Below the pieces are notes generated by a model that was given only the letters and a program-made list of their open reading frames with translations, did no database searches and had not been told where the DNA came from. Of a DNA stretch of 64,000 nucleotides, positions 20,377 through 29,186 are shown in pieces. The DNA is taken from contig NZ_JAUSVK010000001.1 of assembly GCF_030814655.1 (NCBI RefSeq), positions 2,747,501-2,811,500 on the forward strand. Reading direction: 5' to 3'. A program made the translations under genes and the position numbers. How positions within the stretch are numbered: the stretch's first letter is position 1; each line of letters starts with the position of its first letter. Source of the stretch: Labrys monachus (GTDB taxonomy: Bacteria > Pseudomonadota > Alphaproteobacteria > Rhizobiales > Labraceae).

Positions 20377-21381
20377 ATGCAGCCGATCCACATCACCTAT
20401 CTCAACCGCCTCGACATCGAGGCTGCCGCCCTCTCGGACATGGAGATGCTGGATGCGATCGAGGCGAGCCTCGGCATGCAGGGGCGGGGCGAGACGGTGA
20501 TCGAGCCGCGCGTGCATCTCGAGCCGCGCGCCGGCGCCGAAGGGCATTTCAACGTGCTGCGCGGCTGGATCGGCGGCGAGATCGACGCCGCCGGCGTGAA
20601 GGTGGTCGGCGACTTCGTCGACAATTACAAACAGGGCCTGCCCTCCGAATTCGGCATCCTCAACCTGTTCGACCCGCGCACCGGCACGCCGCGCGCCGTG
20701 CTGGACGCCAGCGGCATCACCGACATGCGCACCGGCGCGGTGACGGCGGTGGGCGCCAAATATCTCGCCCGCAAGAATTCCAAGACGCTCGCCCATATCG
20801 GGGCCCGCGGCACCGCCTATTGGAACGTCCGCCTGCTCGACAAGCTGTTCGACTTCGACACCATCCGGGTCCATTCCCGCCGGCCGGAGAGTCGCGACGC
20901 CTTTGCCGAGCGCCTCAGCCGCGATCTCGGCAAGACGGTGGTCGCGACGCCGGACTGGCGCTCCTGCGTCGAGGGCGCCGACATCGTCGTGGAGGCCTCA
21001 CGGCTGAGCGCTCCCGAACCGATGCTGAAGACCGAATGGATCAAGCCCGGCGCGCTGGTCGTCCCCTACGGCACGATGAGCGCGGTCGAACTGAGCCTGA
21101 CCGATATCATGGACAAGATGGTCGTCGACGATTGGGGGCAGTGCAAGGCCGGCAAGTTCGGCTCGCTGCGCGCCCATGTCGAAGCCGGCAAGCTCTCCGA
21201 GAAGACGCTGCATGCCGAAATCGGCCAGATCGTCGCCGGCCTCAAGCCGGGTCGCGAGAGCGACGGCGAGACCATCCTGTTCTGGCACCGCGGCCTGTCG
21301 CTTTCGGATATCGCGCTCGGCCACGCCTTCCTCGTCAAGGCCGCCTCGATGGGCATCGGCCAGCAGCTGCGCTACGCATGA
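20377..21381 (+). CDS. Ornithine cyclodeaminase / mu-crystallin family protein
   Basis: NAD(P)-dependent enzyme of 334 aa. The family blocks are VKVVGDFVDNYKQGLPSEFG at about residue 76, LDASGITDMRTGAVTAVGAKYLA, and the Rossmann loop AHIGARGTAYWNVRLL near residue 143. Ornithine cyclodeaminase converts ornithine to proline, but the same fold includes delta-1-pyrroline-2-carboxylate reductases. The latter would use the product of the hydroxyproline dehydratase at 7906. The start at 20377 follows AGAGGA; the in-frame extension upstream runs into the terminator region and is rejected. Substrate not decided. Confidence 0.82.
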   Translation: MQPIHITYLNRLDIEAAALSDMEMLDAIEASLGMQGRGETVIEPRVHLEPRAGAEGHFNVLRGWIGGEIDAAGVKVVGDFVDNYKQGLPSEFGILNLFDPRTGTPRAVLDASGITDMRTGAVTAVGAKYLARKNSKTLAHIGARGTAYWNVRLLDKLFDFDTIRVHSRRPESRDAFAERLSRDLGKTVVATPDWRSCVEGADIVVEASRLSAPEPMLKTEWIKPGALVVPYGTMSAVELSLTDIMDKMVVDDWGQCKAGKFGSLRAHVEAGKLSEKTLHAEIGQIVAGLKPGRESDGETILFWHRGLSLSDIALGHAFLVKAASMGIGQQLRYA

Positions 21382-21486
21382 CGGCTGCGGTGCTCTTCCC
21401 CACGGAAGACGCGCAACGGCATGGCGCCGTCTATCGAGAGCGCCTGAAGCGACCGCTTCCAGGCCTTCCCCAAGACGGCGCTCCCG

Positions 21487-21732
21487 TCATTTCTTCGAGC
21501 CCGAGATCGAAATGCTCGACCGTTGCGGCTTCACGGGCGCATCGGCGACGAAGACCAGCTGGGACTCGACGACGACGCGTTCCGGTGAGCCCGAGCGCTT
21601 CACGCGATAGCGCGGCTCCTGGCCTTCGCTGGGAAGAAGGCTGACGATTTCGTATGTGGAGGAACTCGCCGGCTTTGCCGCGGCAGCGGCGGGCGCGACC
21701 AGTTGTCCGACCTTGAATTTGTGATTTGCCAT
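21487..21732 (-). CDS. Small conserved protein, function unknown
   Basis: An 81-residue protein with no signal peptide: MANHKFKVGQLVAPAA at the N-terminus, a central YEIVSLLPSEGQEPRYRVKR and a C-terminus rich in Ser and Lys. The spacing of hydrophobic residues in the middle suggests a small beta-barrel (SH3-like) fold of the kind seen in short Hyphomicrobiales regulatory or stress proteins, but this is only a resemblance. The ATG at 21732 is chosen because the upstream extension lacks coding character. It lies alone, convergent with the cyclodeaminase gene. Confidence 0.62.
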   Translation of the reverse strand: MANHKFKVGQLVAPAAAAAKPASSSTYEIVSLLPSEGQEPRYRVKRSGSPERVVVESQLVFVADAPVKPQRSSISISGSKK

Positions 21733-21928
21733 GACGGCGGCATAGCAAGCTTTCCGGATGCTGTCGTTCAAAATCGAAAATTCCCGCCCGGGCGACGCGG
21801 ATGACCGCAGGGGCCGAAGGCACCTTGTCTGCGCCCTGACCTCGTCAGTTCGGTGCGCCGGGGACGGGGCGTGACGATCGGTGCAATCGGCAGGCCCGCG
21901 CGATGGGAACACGCCGCCTCGCCACGCT

Positions 21929-22966
21929 CTATTCCTTCGAGACCCTGGCCTTGATGCTGCGCTTGTTGCGCTGGGCGTAGCCGGCGAGGGCGATGGCGAT
22001 GATCAGCGTGCCGCCGTTGAAGAGGGGCTCGACGAAGAACTCGCCGCCGAGCTGCTGGATGCCGGAGATGCCGATCGCCAGTACCAGCACGGCGACGACG
22101 GTACCCCAGACATTGACCCGGCCTGGCTTGATGGTGGTCGAGCCCAGGAAGGCGCCGACGAGCGCCGGCAGCAGATATTCGAGGCCGACGCCGGCCTGTC
22201 CGATGCGCAGCTTGGCGGCAAGGATCACGCCGGTGGCGGCGGTGAGGAAGCCCGAGGCGACGAAGGTCAGCATCACATAGCGCCGTACTGGAATGCCGTT
22301 GAGCGCCGCGGCCTTCGGGCTCGCGCCGATGGCGTAGAGCTGGCGGCCGAGGGGCAGGCGTTCGGCGATCAGCCAGAGCACCACGGCGAGCCCCAGCACG
22401 TAGAAGGCGGTGATCGGCAGGCCGAAGACGAACAGCGCGTTGATGTCGAGAAAGGCCTTCGGCAGCGTGCCGACGACCTGCCTGCCGCCGGTGTGCCACA
22501 GCGCGAGGGCATAGAGCACGGTTCCCGTCCCGAGCGTGGCGATGAAGGAATCGATCTGGGCGACTTCGACCAGGATGCCGTTGACGAGGCCGGCGAGGAG
22601 GCCGCAGCCGAGCACGATGGCGACGCTGGCCGGCCAGGGCAGGCCGTAGACCGTCTGCAGGCTGATCGCCAGGATGTGCCAGAGCACGATGCCGTAGCCG
22701 ATGGTGAGGTCGATGCGGCCGGCGATCATCGGCAGCATGGCGGCGAGCGCCAGCAGGGCGACGATGGCCTTGTCGCTCATGATCGAGCGGACGTTGAACA
22801 TCGTCGGGAAAGTGTCGGGCAGGAGGATGGAGAAGAAGACGGCGAGGGCGATGGCGAGCAGCGGCAGGCCGTAGACCGGCACGAGCCGGATGAGCGCCTC
22901 GCTCCTCGACATGGCGGCGAGCTCCGACCTGGTCGGCTCCAGCGCACGCGATTTGAGGGACTGCAT
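21929..22966 (-). CDS. Sugar-type ABC transporter permease (RbsC family)
   Basis: Membrane component of 345 aa with about eight to ten hydrophobic segments. It belongs to the BPD_transp_2 family used for ribose, xylose and related sugars. The family block MIAGRIDLTIGYGIVLWHILA lies near residue 80 and the C-terminal region has GTVVAVLVLAIGISGIQQLGG followed by FNGGTLIIAIALAGY. Its ATG is 4 bases after the ATPase stop. It is the last gene of an importer operon of binding protein, LVIVD protein, ATPase and permease. The substrate is unknown. Confidence 0.86.
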   Translation of the reverse strand: MQSLKSRALEPTRSELAAMSRSEALIRLVPVYGLPLLAIALAVFFSILLPDTFPTMFNVRSIMSDKAIVALLALAAMLPMIAGRIDLTIGYGIVLWHILAISLQTVYGLPWPASVAIVLGCGLLAGLVNGILVEVAQIDSFIATLGTGTVLYALALWHTGGRQVVGTLPKAFLDINALFVFGLPITAFYVLGLAVVLWLIAERLPLGRQLYAIGASPKAAALNGIPVRRYVMLTFVASGFLTAATGVILAAKLRIGQAGVGLEYLLPALVGAFLGSTTIKPGRVNVWGTVVAVLVLAIGISGIQQLGGEFFVEPLFNGGTLIIAIALAGYAQRNKRSIKARVSKE

Positions 22967-22970
22967 TGGG

Positions 22971-24509
22971 TCAGCCTTTCGGAGAGGGGGAGAATTCGCC
23001 GGCCGAGGCGGCGGCGAGAAGGGAACGGGCGGTCAATTCTTCGCCGGCGATCTCGGCCACCACCCGCCCCCGGTCGAAGACGAGCGCCCGGTGGCAGACA
23101 TTGGCGACCTCCTCGAAATCGGTGGAGACGATGACGATCGCCGCACCGGCGGCCAGGGCGACGTTGAACAGCTGGTAGATGTCGGCCTTGGCGCCGACGT
23201 CGACGCCGGCCGTGGGATCCTCGAAGATGTAGACCTTGCCCTTCAGGCTCAGCCATCGCCCGACGATGACCTTCTGCTGGTTGCCGCCGGACAGGGCCTC
23301 GATCGGCAGATGCGGATTGTTCGGCCTGAGGCCGACCTTGCGTCCGAGATCGGCGGCCTGCCTGTCCTCGCCGCGGGGCGATACATAGGAGAAGGTACCG
23401 AGGCCGGCGACGGTCTGGTTGAGGAAGAGGTTTTCCTTGACCGTGAGGCCCGGCACCACCGAGCCGTTGTTGCGGTCGCCCCAGATCAGCTCGATGCCGG
23501 CATTCATCGCCTCGCGCGGCGATGTCGGGGCGATGGGCACGCCGTCGAGCGTGACGGTGCCCGACGCGATCGGCACGAGCCCGAAAAGGGCCTGGCCGAT
23601 GCGTTCGTGTCCGGCTCCGCGCAGGCCGACGAGGCCGACCACCTCGCCGCGGTTGAAATCGCAGGTCAGCGGGCCGACGCCGTCGAGTTCGACCTCGGAC
23701 AGCCGCATGCGGGGCGAGCCGATCTCGCTGCTGGCGCGACGGAAGACCTGCGAGGGCTCCCGTCCGACGATCTGGATCACCACGTCCTGGGGCGTGATCG
23801 CGCCGACGAGGCTGCGGCCCGCCACCCGCCCGTCCCGGAGCACGACCATGCGGTCGGCGATCTCGAAGACCTCGTCGAGGCGGTGCGAGACATAGATGAC
23901 CGCCACGCCGCGGCTCCTCAGGCGCCGGATGCCCGCGAACAGGCGCTCGACCTCGTTGGCCGGCAGGCTCGCGGTCGGCTCGTCCATCACCACGATCTCG
24001 GCATCGGAGGCCAAGGCGCGGCTGACGGCGACCAATGCCTTTTCGGTGCGGGACAGATCCTCGATACGGGTGTCGGGATCGATGGCGACGCCGATCTCGT
24101 CGAGGGCGTGGCGGGCGCGCGCCCGCATGTCGCCGAAATGGATGACGCCCCAGCGCCGGGGATAGCCGAGGGCGAGGCAGATGTTCTCGGCCACCGTCAT
24201 CCACTCGATCAGGCCGAGATCCTGGTGGATGAAGGCGATCGGCACTTGCGAGGCGGTGGTCGGCGATCCGCGATAGAGGATATCGCCCTCGTCGGGCATG
24301 TGCACCCCGGCGAGGATCTTGATCAGGGTCGACTTGCCGGCGCCGTTCTCGCCGAGCAGGGCAAGGACGGAGCCGGCCTCGAGCTCGAGACCGACATCGC
24401 GCAGCGCCTGCGTGCCGCCGAAGCGCTTCGAGATATGGCGCACGGCGAGGACGGGAACCGCATCGTTGGCCTGCTTCACGGCTCCCGCGAGAGAGCTTGC
24501 TGTCGGCAT
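22971..24509 (-). CDS. Sugar-type ABC transporter ATP-binding protein (RbsA/MglA family)
   Basis: A 512-residue protein with two fused ATPase domains. The first has Walker A GENGAGKST at residues 53-61 and Walker B with VVMDEPTASLP. The second has the degenerate Walker A GLRGAGHERIG expected for this family, an intact LSGGNQQKVIVGRWL signature and IFEDPTAGVDVGAK. The ATG at 24509 with GGAGAAG upstream is preferred over a GTG four codons earlier. The gap of 194 bases to the LVIVD gene holds a palindromic repeat, so its transcript may be separately processed or terminated. Confidence 0.88.
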   Translation of the reverse strand: MPTASSLAGAVKQANDAVPVLAVRHISKRFGGTQALRDVGLELEAGSVLALLGENGAGKSTLIKILAGVHMPDEGDILYRGSPTTASQVPIAFIHQDLGLIEWMTVAENICLALGYPRRWGVIHFGDMRARARHALDEIGVAIDPDTRIEDLSRTEKALVAVSRALASDAEIVVMDEPTASLPANEVERLFAGIRRLRSRGVAVIYVSHRLDEVFEIADRMVVLRDGRVAGRSLVGAITPQDVVIQIVGREPSQVFRRASSEIGSPRMRLSEVELDGVGPLTCDFNRGEVVGLVGLRGAGHERIGQALFGLVPIASGTVTLDGVPIAPTSPREAMNAGIELIWGDRNNGSVVPGLTVKENLFLNQTVAGLGTFSYVSPRGEDRQAADLGRKVGLRPNNPHLPIEALSGGNQQKVIVGRWLSLKGKVYIFEDPTAGVDVGAKADIYQLFNVALAAGAAIVIVSTDFEEVANVCHRALVFDRGRVVAEIAGEELTARSLLAAASAGEFSPSPKG

Positions 24510-24602
24510 CGTCTTCTCCACGGTGGGCCGGTGCGCGCATTTTCGTGGGAGCGTCGGCGTCTCGTCCCCCCATGCGCGAAAAAAAGGGCGCGATCGGGGG
24601 GG

Positions 24603-24670
24603 CGATCACCGATCGACCTCTTCCTTTCCTGCCGGTTCGCTGTTTCCAGGAAGGGCGATCGGTGATCGCC
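24603..24670. repeat. 68-bp palindromic repeat element, copy 1
   Basis: A hairpin-forming element in the gap between the LVIVD gene and the ATPase gene. Its ends pair over a perfect 17-bp arm (24599-24615 with 24656-24672) around an inner CTTCC/GGAAG pairing. A second copy of the same 68-base length and about 81% identity (55 of 68 positions by my alignment) lies at 44989-45056. It therefore belongs to a dispersed palindromic repeat family. Confidence 0.75.
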
Positions 24671-24703
24671 CCTCCCGCCGCGCCTTGTGTCTTCCGCCCG
24701 CGG

Positions 24704-25960
24704 TCAGCCGCCATATTCCATGACGTAGAGGCCGACGCTGAAGTCGGTCGCGTAGATCAGGCCGTCCTTGTCGACGAACACATCGGCGGCATGCAGCACG
24801 AGCGGGCGGTTCGGCCGGGGATCCACCAGCGTCTTCGGCGGCGCCACGACCATGGCGCCGACTTCGACCGGCGCATACTGGTTGCGGATGTCGAAGACGC
24901 GCACGCCGGCATTCTGGTAGGTGGTGAACACGATGTCGGAGCTGACGAAGTGGCCCGGCCGGTTCTCATAGATGTTGTGCGGGCCGAAATGGCCGCCGAC
25001 CTCGACATAGTTGCGGTCGGACGGGGTCGGCAGGGTGGACAGGCATCGCGGCTCCGAGGGATCCTTGATGTCGAAGACCCAGATCGGCTTGTAGCCGTCC
25101 TCCATATTGTCGAGCGTGGCTTCGTCGAGCACCATCAGCAGGTCGCGGTCGGGCAAGGGCAGGCAGTTGTGGGTGGCGCCGCCGACGCCCTGCGACCACA
25201 TCCTGTGGGTGATCAGCTTCGGCGCCGAGCGGTCCTTCACGTCGACGATGGCGAGGCAGGCGTCGCGCCAGCTGCAATAGGCGATGTCGCCGGCGACGAT
25301 CGGATGATGGCAGCCGAAGCGGCCGGACTTCAGCGGCCAGTTCGGCGTCTCGCCGGCGGCAAGATTCATGCCCGGCAGCCAGAAGCGCCCGGCCTCGCGC
25401 GGATTGGCCGGGTCCGCCATGTCGATGGTGATCATGATGTAGTCGCTGAAGCCTTCGATGAAGGCCGAGGCGTAGGCCCAGCGCCCGCCGACATACCAGA
25501 TGCGGTGGAGGCCGCCGCCCTTGATCGGCATGAAGCCGATCTTCTTCGGCTTGCCCGGCGTCGAGATGTCGTAGACGGCCATGCCCGCCGACCAGGCGGC
25601 CTTGTCCTCGCTCTTGCGCGCATGGGCGTGGATGTCGTCGGTCTTGGCGCGGTAGTAGTTGCGCTCGTCGGCGAGTTCGGCCTGCGCCCACATGTTCTTG
25701 GCGTGCACCACGAGGAGCAGGTCCTCATGCGCCTGCACATGCAGGTTCCAGGTATTGGGGGGCGCCGGGATGAACTCGACGAAGGCCGGATTGCGGGGAT
25801 CGCGGACGTCGATGACGCCGACGCCGTTCGAAAAGAGATGGCCGACATAGGCGAAGCCGCGTTCGACCATGACCTGGACGGCGTCGGGACGTCCGCCCTG
25901 GTCGCTGTGGCCGATCAGGCGCATGTTCTTTGCATATTGCGGTGCTTCGAAATCTGCCAT
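24704..25960 (-). CDS. LVIVD repeat beta-propeller protein
   Basis: A 418-residue protein without signal peptide, made of LVIVD-type propeller repeats (GVGVIDVRDPRNPAFVEFIP, MAVYDISTPGKPKKIGFMP, CLAIVDVKDRSAPKLITH, IWVFDIKDPSEPRCLSTLP, VRVFDIRNQYAPVEVGAMV). Conserved-looking histidines recur at equivalent places: LHVQAHEDLL, GLHRIWY, GCHHPIV, ATHNCLPL, GPHNIYE, VLHAADVF. A ring of propeller histidines is a known way to hold a metal, as in selenium-binding-protein-like oxidases, so an enzymatic role is possible. It sits between the binding-protein and ATPase genes of a sugar importer. Its function is unknown. Confidence 0.8.
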   Translation of the reverse strand: MADFEAPQYAKNMRLIGHSDQGGRPDAVQVMVERGFAYVGHLFSNGVGVIDVRDPRNPAFVEFIPAPPNTWNLHVQAHEDLLLVVHAKNMWAQAELADERNYYRAKTDDIHAHARKSEDKAAWSAGMAVYDISTPGKPKKIGFMPIKGGGLHRIWYVGGRWAYASAFIEGFSDYIMITIDMADPANPREAGRFWLPGMNLAAGETPNWPLKSGRFGCHHPIVAGDIAYCSWRDACLAIVDVKDRSAPKLITHRMWSQGVGGATHNCLPLPDRDLLMVLDEATLDNMEDGYKPIWVFDIKDPSEPRCLSTLPTPSDRNYVEVGGHFGPHNIYENRPGHFVSSDIVFTTYQNAGVRVFDIRNQYAPVEVGAMVVAPPKTLVDPRPNRPLVLHAADVFVDKDGLIYATDFSVGLYVMEYGG

Positions 25961-26041
25961 CGTTTCCTCGTACGTTGCGTTTGTCGTTATTCCGCCCCGC
26001 CCCGCCCCGCCCGGAGCCGGACGGGGCGGCCGTGGTGCTCG

Positions 26042-27160
26042 TCAGCCCGCGGTCTTGCCCCAGATCTTGCGATAGACCTGCTCATAGCCGTTCGCCGGAT
26101 CGTAGATGCCGCCGGGGCCACGGTCGCTGCCGACATTCTCCGGCGTGAAGAGATGCACCGGGGCCTGGTAGCCGCTCGGCGGCGCGCCGGCGAAGGCGCG
26201 GTTCAGCTCGTCGACGACCTGGAAGCCGTGAAGGCGCAACGGCTCGGCCACGGTGCCCATCTGGAACTGGTTGGACTGGATGCGCTGGAAGGCGGATTCG
26301 GAACCGTCGCCCGCCGAGATGTTGCGGGGCTTGCCGGCGCCGTCGAGGCCGGCCGCCTGCAGCGAGGGCGCCATATAGTCGAAATAAAGGTCGTTGATGC
26401 CGATCGAATGGGTCCACTTGTCGCCATATTTGGCGACGAGCGTCGCGGTGAGCTGCGGCATGCGGGTGGACGCCTCGCCGAGCGGCGTGTCTTCGACAGC
26501 CAGCACCTTGCAGGTCTTGCAGCCCTCGACGGCGGCCTTCTCGGCATTCGTCTTGATGACGCAGATCTGGTAGGCGCTGTCGGTGAACAGCACGACCTGG
26601 GCGGTGCCGTTGGAATCGGCGACGGCATAGAGGCCGGCCGCGCGGGCGACCTCGGTCGGATCGGTGGTGACATTGGTGAAGATCGGCGATCCCGCGAGCT
26701 TGCCGGCCGTCGTGCCCGAATGCCACGACACCACCTTGATGCCCTGGTTGACCGCCTGGGTGATCTCCGGATTATGCTCGAGGGCGTCGACCGAGCCGAG
26801 AATGATACCGTCCGGCTTCAGGGCGATCGCCTGGTTCATCGCGGTGGTCTGGCCGGAGACGGTGCCCTGGCCGTCCAGCACGCGATAGTCCCAGCCCATG
26901 ATCTTGGCGGCCTCGCCCGCGAACTCGCCGACGGCGCGCCCGCCGCTGTTGCGCTGGTCGTAGTTCACGAAAACGACGAGCCGGTGCCCCTGCGCCGCCG
27001 GCCCCGTTGTCGGGCCGGTCCAGCCGGCACCGGCCTTGGTGATCGAGGCGATATAGGTCTTCGCCTTGTCGACATAGTCATCCGCCCTCACGGCCGATGA
27101 CGCCAGCAGGAGCGCCGAGAACGCCAGCCCCACACGCAAAGCCCGCCTGTTGTTACGCAT
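26042..27160 (-). CDS. Sugar-type ABC transporter periplasmic binding protein
   Basis: Periplasmic solute-binding protein of 372 aa, peripla_BP_4/ribose-binding type. The signal peptide is residues 1-26 (ending SSAVRA). The first lobe includes HRLVVFVNYDQRNSGG and the second lobe VVSWHSGTTAGKL. A Cys-X-X-Cys-like element, EGCKTCKVLAVED, lies near residue 222 and may form a disulfide. A strong GGAGGAGA ribosome-binding site precedes the ATG at 27160. It heads the importer operon and diverges from the LysR gene across an 88-103-base gap containing a LysR box. Confidence 0.85.
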   Translation of the reverse strand: MRNNRRALRVGLAFSALLLASSAVRADDYVDKAKTYIASITKAGAGWTGPTTGPAAQGHRLVVFVNYDQRNSGGRAVGEFAGEAAKIMGWDYRVLDGQGTVSGQTTAMNQAIALKPDGIILGSVDALEHNPEITQAVNQGIKVVSWHSGTTAGKLAGSPIFTNVTTDPTEVARAAGLYAVADSNGTAQVVLFTDSAYQICVIKTNAEKAAVEGCKTCKVLAVEDTPLGEASTRMPQLTATLVAKYGDKWTHSIGINDLYFDYMAPSLQAAGLDGAGKPRNISAGDGSESAFQRIQSNQFQMGTVAEPLRLHGFQVVDELNRAFAGAPPSGYQAPVHLFTPENVGSDRGPGGIYDPANGYEQVYRKIWGKTAG

Positions 27161-27236
27161 CGTCTCCTCCGTCCGTCGCCTGGCCGTTGATCGGCCTTCT
27201 CATGCAGGCTATGCGGCGCCGGATTTCTGGATACTA

Positions 27237-27249
27237 TAAGTTTTGATAA
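27237..27249. promoter_or_regulatory. LysR box in divergent importer/lysR promoter
   Basis: TAAGTTTTGATAA matches the T-N11-A pattern of LysR-type regulator sites. Its left half, ATAAGT with flank, is identical to the left half of the perfect dyad at 28260-28274. It lies between the importer binding-protein gene and lysR, just before the proposed lysR ATG, where autoregulation sites of this family normally lie. Confidence 0.55.
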
Positions 27250-27263
27250 TGTCCGGGGCGTCC

Positions 27264-28244
27264 ATGGATACGCTGCCTTTCGAACTGCGCTCGCTCGAAG
27301 TCTTCCTGAGCGTCTGCGACAACGGAACCATGTCCGCGGCCGCCCGGGCGCTCGGGCTGACGCAGTCCGCCGTCTCGCAAACCATCAACGATCTCGAGCA
27401 GCGCACCAAGACAAATCTTTTCGACCGCGACGTCAGGCCCCTCGGCCTGACGCTGAGCGGCGTCGTGCTGCGCCAGCGTGCCAGCGCGCTTCTCGCCGAC
27501 GCCCGGCAGATCGCCCCGCTGCTGCAGGAGGTGAGGCGCGGCCGGCTGCCGCTGATCCGCGTCGGGCTCATCGATTCCTTCTCGAGGCTGCTGGTGCCGC
27601 GCCTGCCCGACCATCTCCTGGCGCTCGCCGACCACGTCTCCTTCGTCTCCGGCCTGACCTCCTCGCATGTCGACGACATTCTCGGCCGCCGCATCGATAT
27701 CCTGCTGGGCGTCGACGAATTTGACACGCTCGACGGTCTGGAGACGTGGCCGCTGATCGAGGAACCCTATCTTTTGATCGCCCCGCCCGGAACGCCGCCG
27801 CCGGCCACGGTGGAGGCGCTGGCGGAGATGAGTCGGTCGCTGGCGCTGGTGCGCTATCATCCGCGCCGGAAGATCGGCGTCTCCATCGACCGCCATCTGC
27901 GCCGGGTCGGCCTCGAACTGCCGCGGACCTTCGAGTTCGATACGCCTTTCGGCGTGGCCGCGACGGTGGCGCGGGGAGGGGCGTGGGCGATCACCACGCC
28001 GCTCTGCATCTTCGAGGCGGGCGATCTCATCCGCCATTTCATCTGCCTGCCGCTGCCCGGGCCCGGCTTCAAGCGGCGGCTCTCGCTGATCTCGCGCCTG
28101 CGCGAGCTGGCGCGGGTGCCGCGCGAGACGGCGGATTTCACCGTGGGGCTGCTGTCGGACGAACTCATGCCGATGATCCGCACGCATGCGCCCTGGCTGG
28201 AATCCTCGATCGCCCTGGGCCGGCAGATCCGGAGCGGAGCGTGA
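27264..28244 (+). CDS. LysR family transcriptional regulator
   Basis: Regulator of 326 aa. The N-terminal winged helix-turn-helix reads FELRSLEVFLSVCDNG, then SAAARALGLTQSAVSQTIND (residues about 25-44), and the C-terminal two-lobe effector domain follows (IRVGLIDSF, VSGLTSSHVDDILGRRIDILLG). The ATG at 27264 fits the usual distance to the DNA-binding helix; an ATG at 27249 lies inside the LysR box and is the alternative. It diverges from the sugar-type importer and is followed by an RraA-family gene with its own LysR box, so it likely controls both. Confidence 0.86.
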   Translation: MDTLPFELRSLEVFLSVCDNGTMSAAARALGLTQSAVSQTINDLEQRTKTNLFDRDVRPLGLTLSGVVLRQRASALLADARQIAPLLQEVRRGRLPLIRVGLIDSFSRLLVPRLPDHLLALADHVSFVSGLTSSHVDDILGRRIDILLGVDEFDTLDGLETWPLIEEPYLLIAPPGTPPPATVEALAEMSRSLALVRYHPRRKIGVSIDRHLRRVGLELPRTFEFDTPFGVAATVARGGAWAITTPLCIFEAGDLIRHFICLPLPGPGFKRRLSLISRLRELARVPRETADFTVGLLSDELMPMIRTHAPWLESSIALGRQIRSGA

Positions 28245-28259
28245 GCGAGGCCTGGCTGC

Positions 28260-28274
28260 ATAAGTCAAACTTAT
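28260..28274. promoter_or_regulatory. Perfect dyad LysR box upstream of rraA-family gene
   Basis: ATAAGT-CAA-ACTTAT is a perfect inverted repeat and contains TAAGTCAAACTTA, a T-N11-A LysR site. It lies 138 bases upstream of the RraA-family ATG and 16 bases after the lysR stop. It shares its left half with the site at 27237-27249. Confidence 0.65.
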
Positions 28275-28411
28275 ACGCCGTCCTAGCGTGCCGCTGGCTA
28301 GCAAGGGCGGGAGAGCGGCGCGAACGGCCCTGCGGGCGCCGTGGACCCGATCATCGGCTCGGTGACGACCTGTTCGAAATACCGGGTTTCAGGCAGTAGT
28401 CGAGGGGAGCG

Positions 28412-29122
28412 ATGGAAAGAGGCACGCTGGAAGCGCTTGGTTCGCTATCGACGGCGACGATCACGACGGTTCTCCTGAAGAAGGGCCTGCGCAATGTCTG
28501 GCTGCGCGGCGCCTCGACCCTGAGGCCGCAGCAGGCCCGCATCGTCGGTCCCGCCTTCACCCTGCGCTTCGTGCCCGGCCGCGAGGACCTCGCCACGCCG
28601 GAATCGCTGTCGTCTCCCCGCTCGACGCGTTTCGCCATCGAGGAGATGCCGGAGGGAGCGGTCGCGGTGGTCTCGTCCTGCGGCATCCGCGACGCCGGCA
28701 TCTTCGGCGACATCCTCTGCGCGCGCATGGTCCGGCGCGGCGTGGCCGGCCTCGTTACCGACGGCGCCGTGCGCGACGTCGAAGGCGTGCTGAAGACGGG
28801 CCTGCCGGTGTGGTGCTCCGGCATCGCCGCGCCGCCTTCGGTCGCCCAGCTGACCTTCGTCGACTGGCAGCAGCCGATCGGCTGCGGCGGCGTGGCCGTG
28901 TTCCCGGACGACATCCTGGTCGCCGACCAGGACGGCGCCGTCGTCATCCCGAAGGCGCTGGTCGAGGCCGTCGTCGAGGCCGGCCAGGAGGCCGAGATGC
29001 TGGAGGAGTGGATCCTCGATCAGGTCAATGCCGGGCGCAGGCTGCCGGGGCTCTACCCGCCCGACGGGAAGACCACGGCCGAGTACCAGGATTGGCGCCG
29101 CTCGCTGAAGGGAGAGGGCTGA
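28412..29122 (+). CDS. RraA family protein (HMG/CHA-type aldolase candidate)
   Basis: A 236-residue protein of the RraA/methyltransferase-like fold. The family active-site pattern is present: GIFGDILCARM at about 96-106, then TDGAVRD at 116-122, with Arg121 and Asp122 as the residues expected to bind the oxo-acid substrate and metal. Members are often misnamed demethylmenaquinone methyltransferases; characterised ones are divalent-metal aldolases of 4-hydroxy-4-methyl-2-oxoglutarate type. The associated LysR box and importer suggest a catabolic aldolase step for the imported compound. The ATG at 28412 has GGGGAGCG upstream. Confidence 0.82.
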   Translation: MERGTLEALGSLSTATITTVLLKKGLRNVWLRGASTLRPQQARIVGPAFTLRFVPGREDLATPESLSSPRSTRFAIEEMPEGAVAVVSSCGIRDAGIFGDILCARMVRRGVAGLVTDGAVRDVEGVLKTGLPVWCSGIAAPPSVAQLTFVDWQQPIGCGGVAVFPDDILVADQDGAVVIPKALVEAVVEAGQEAEMLEEWILDQVNAGRRLPGLYPPDGKTTAEYQDWRRSLKGEG

Positions 29123-29150
29123 GGCCCTGTCGCCGCGGGCACGGAGACGA

Positions 29151-29173
29151 AGAGCGGACTGGAAATCCGCTCT
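29151..29173. terminator. Bidirectional hairpin between convergent genes
   Basis: A perfect 8-bp stem AGAGCGGA/TCCGCTCT with a 7-base loop lies between the stops of the RraA-family gene (29122) and the ABM-domain gene (29187). No long U-tract; the position suggests a shared terminator. Confidence 0.5.
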
Positions 29174-29186
29174 CCCGGGAACAGGC

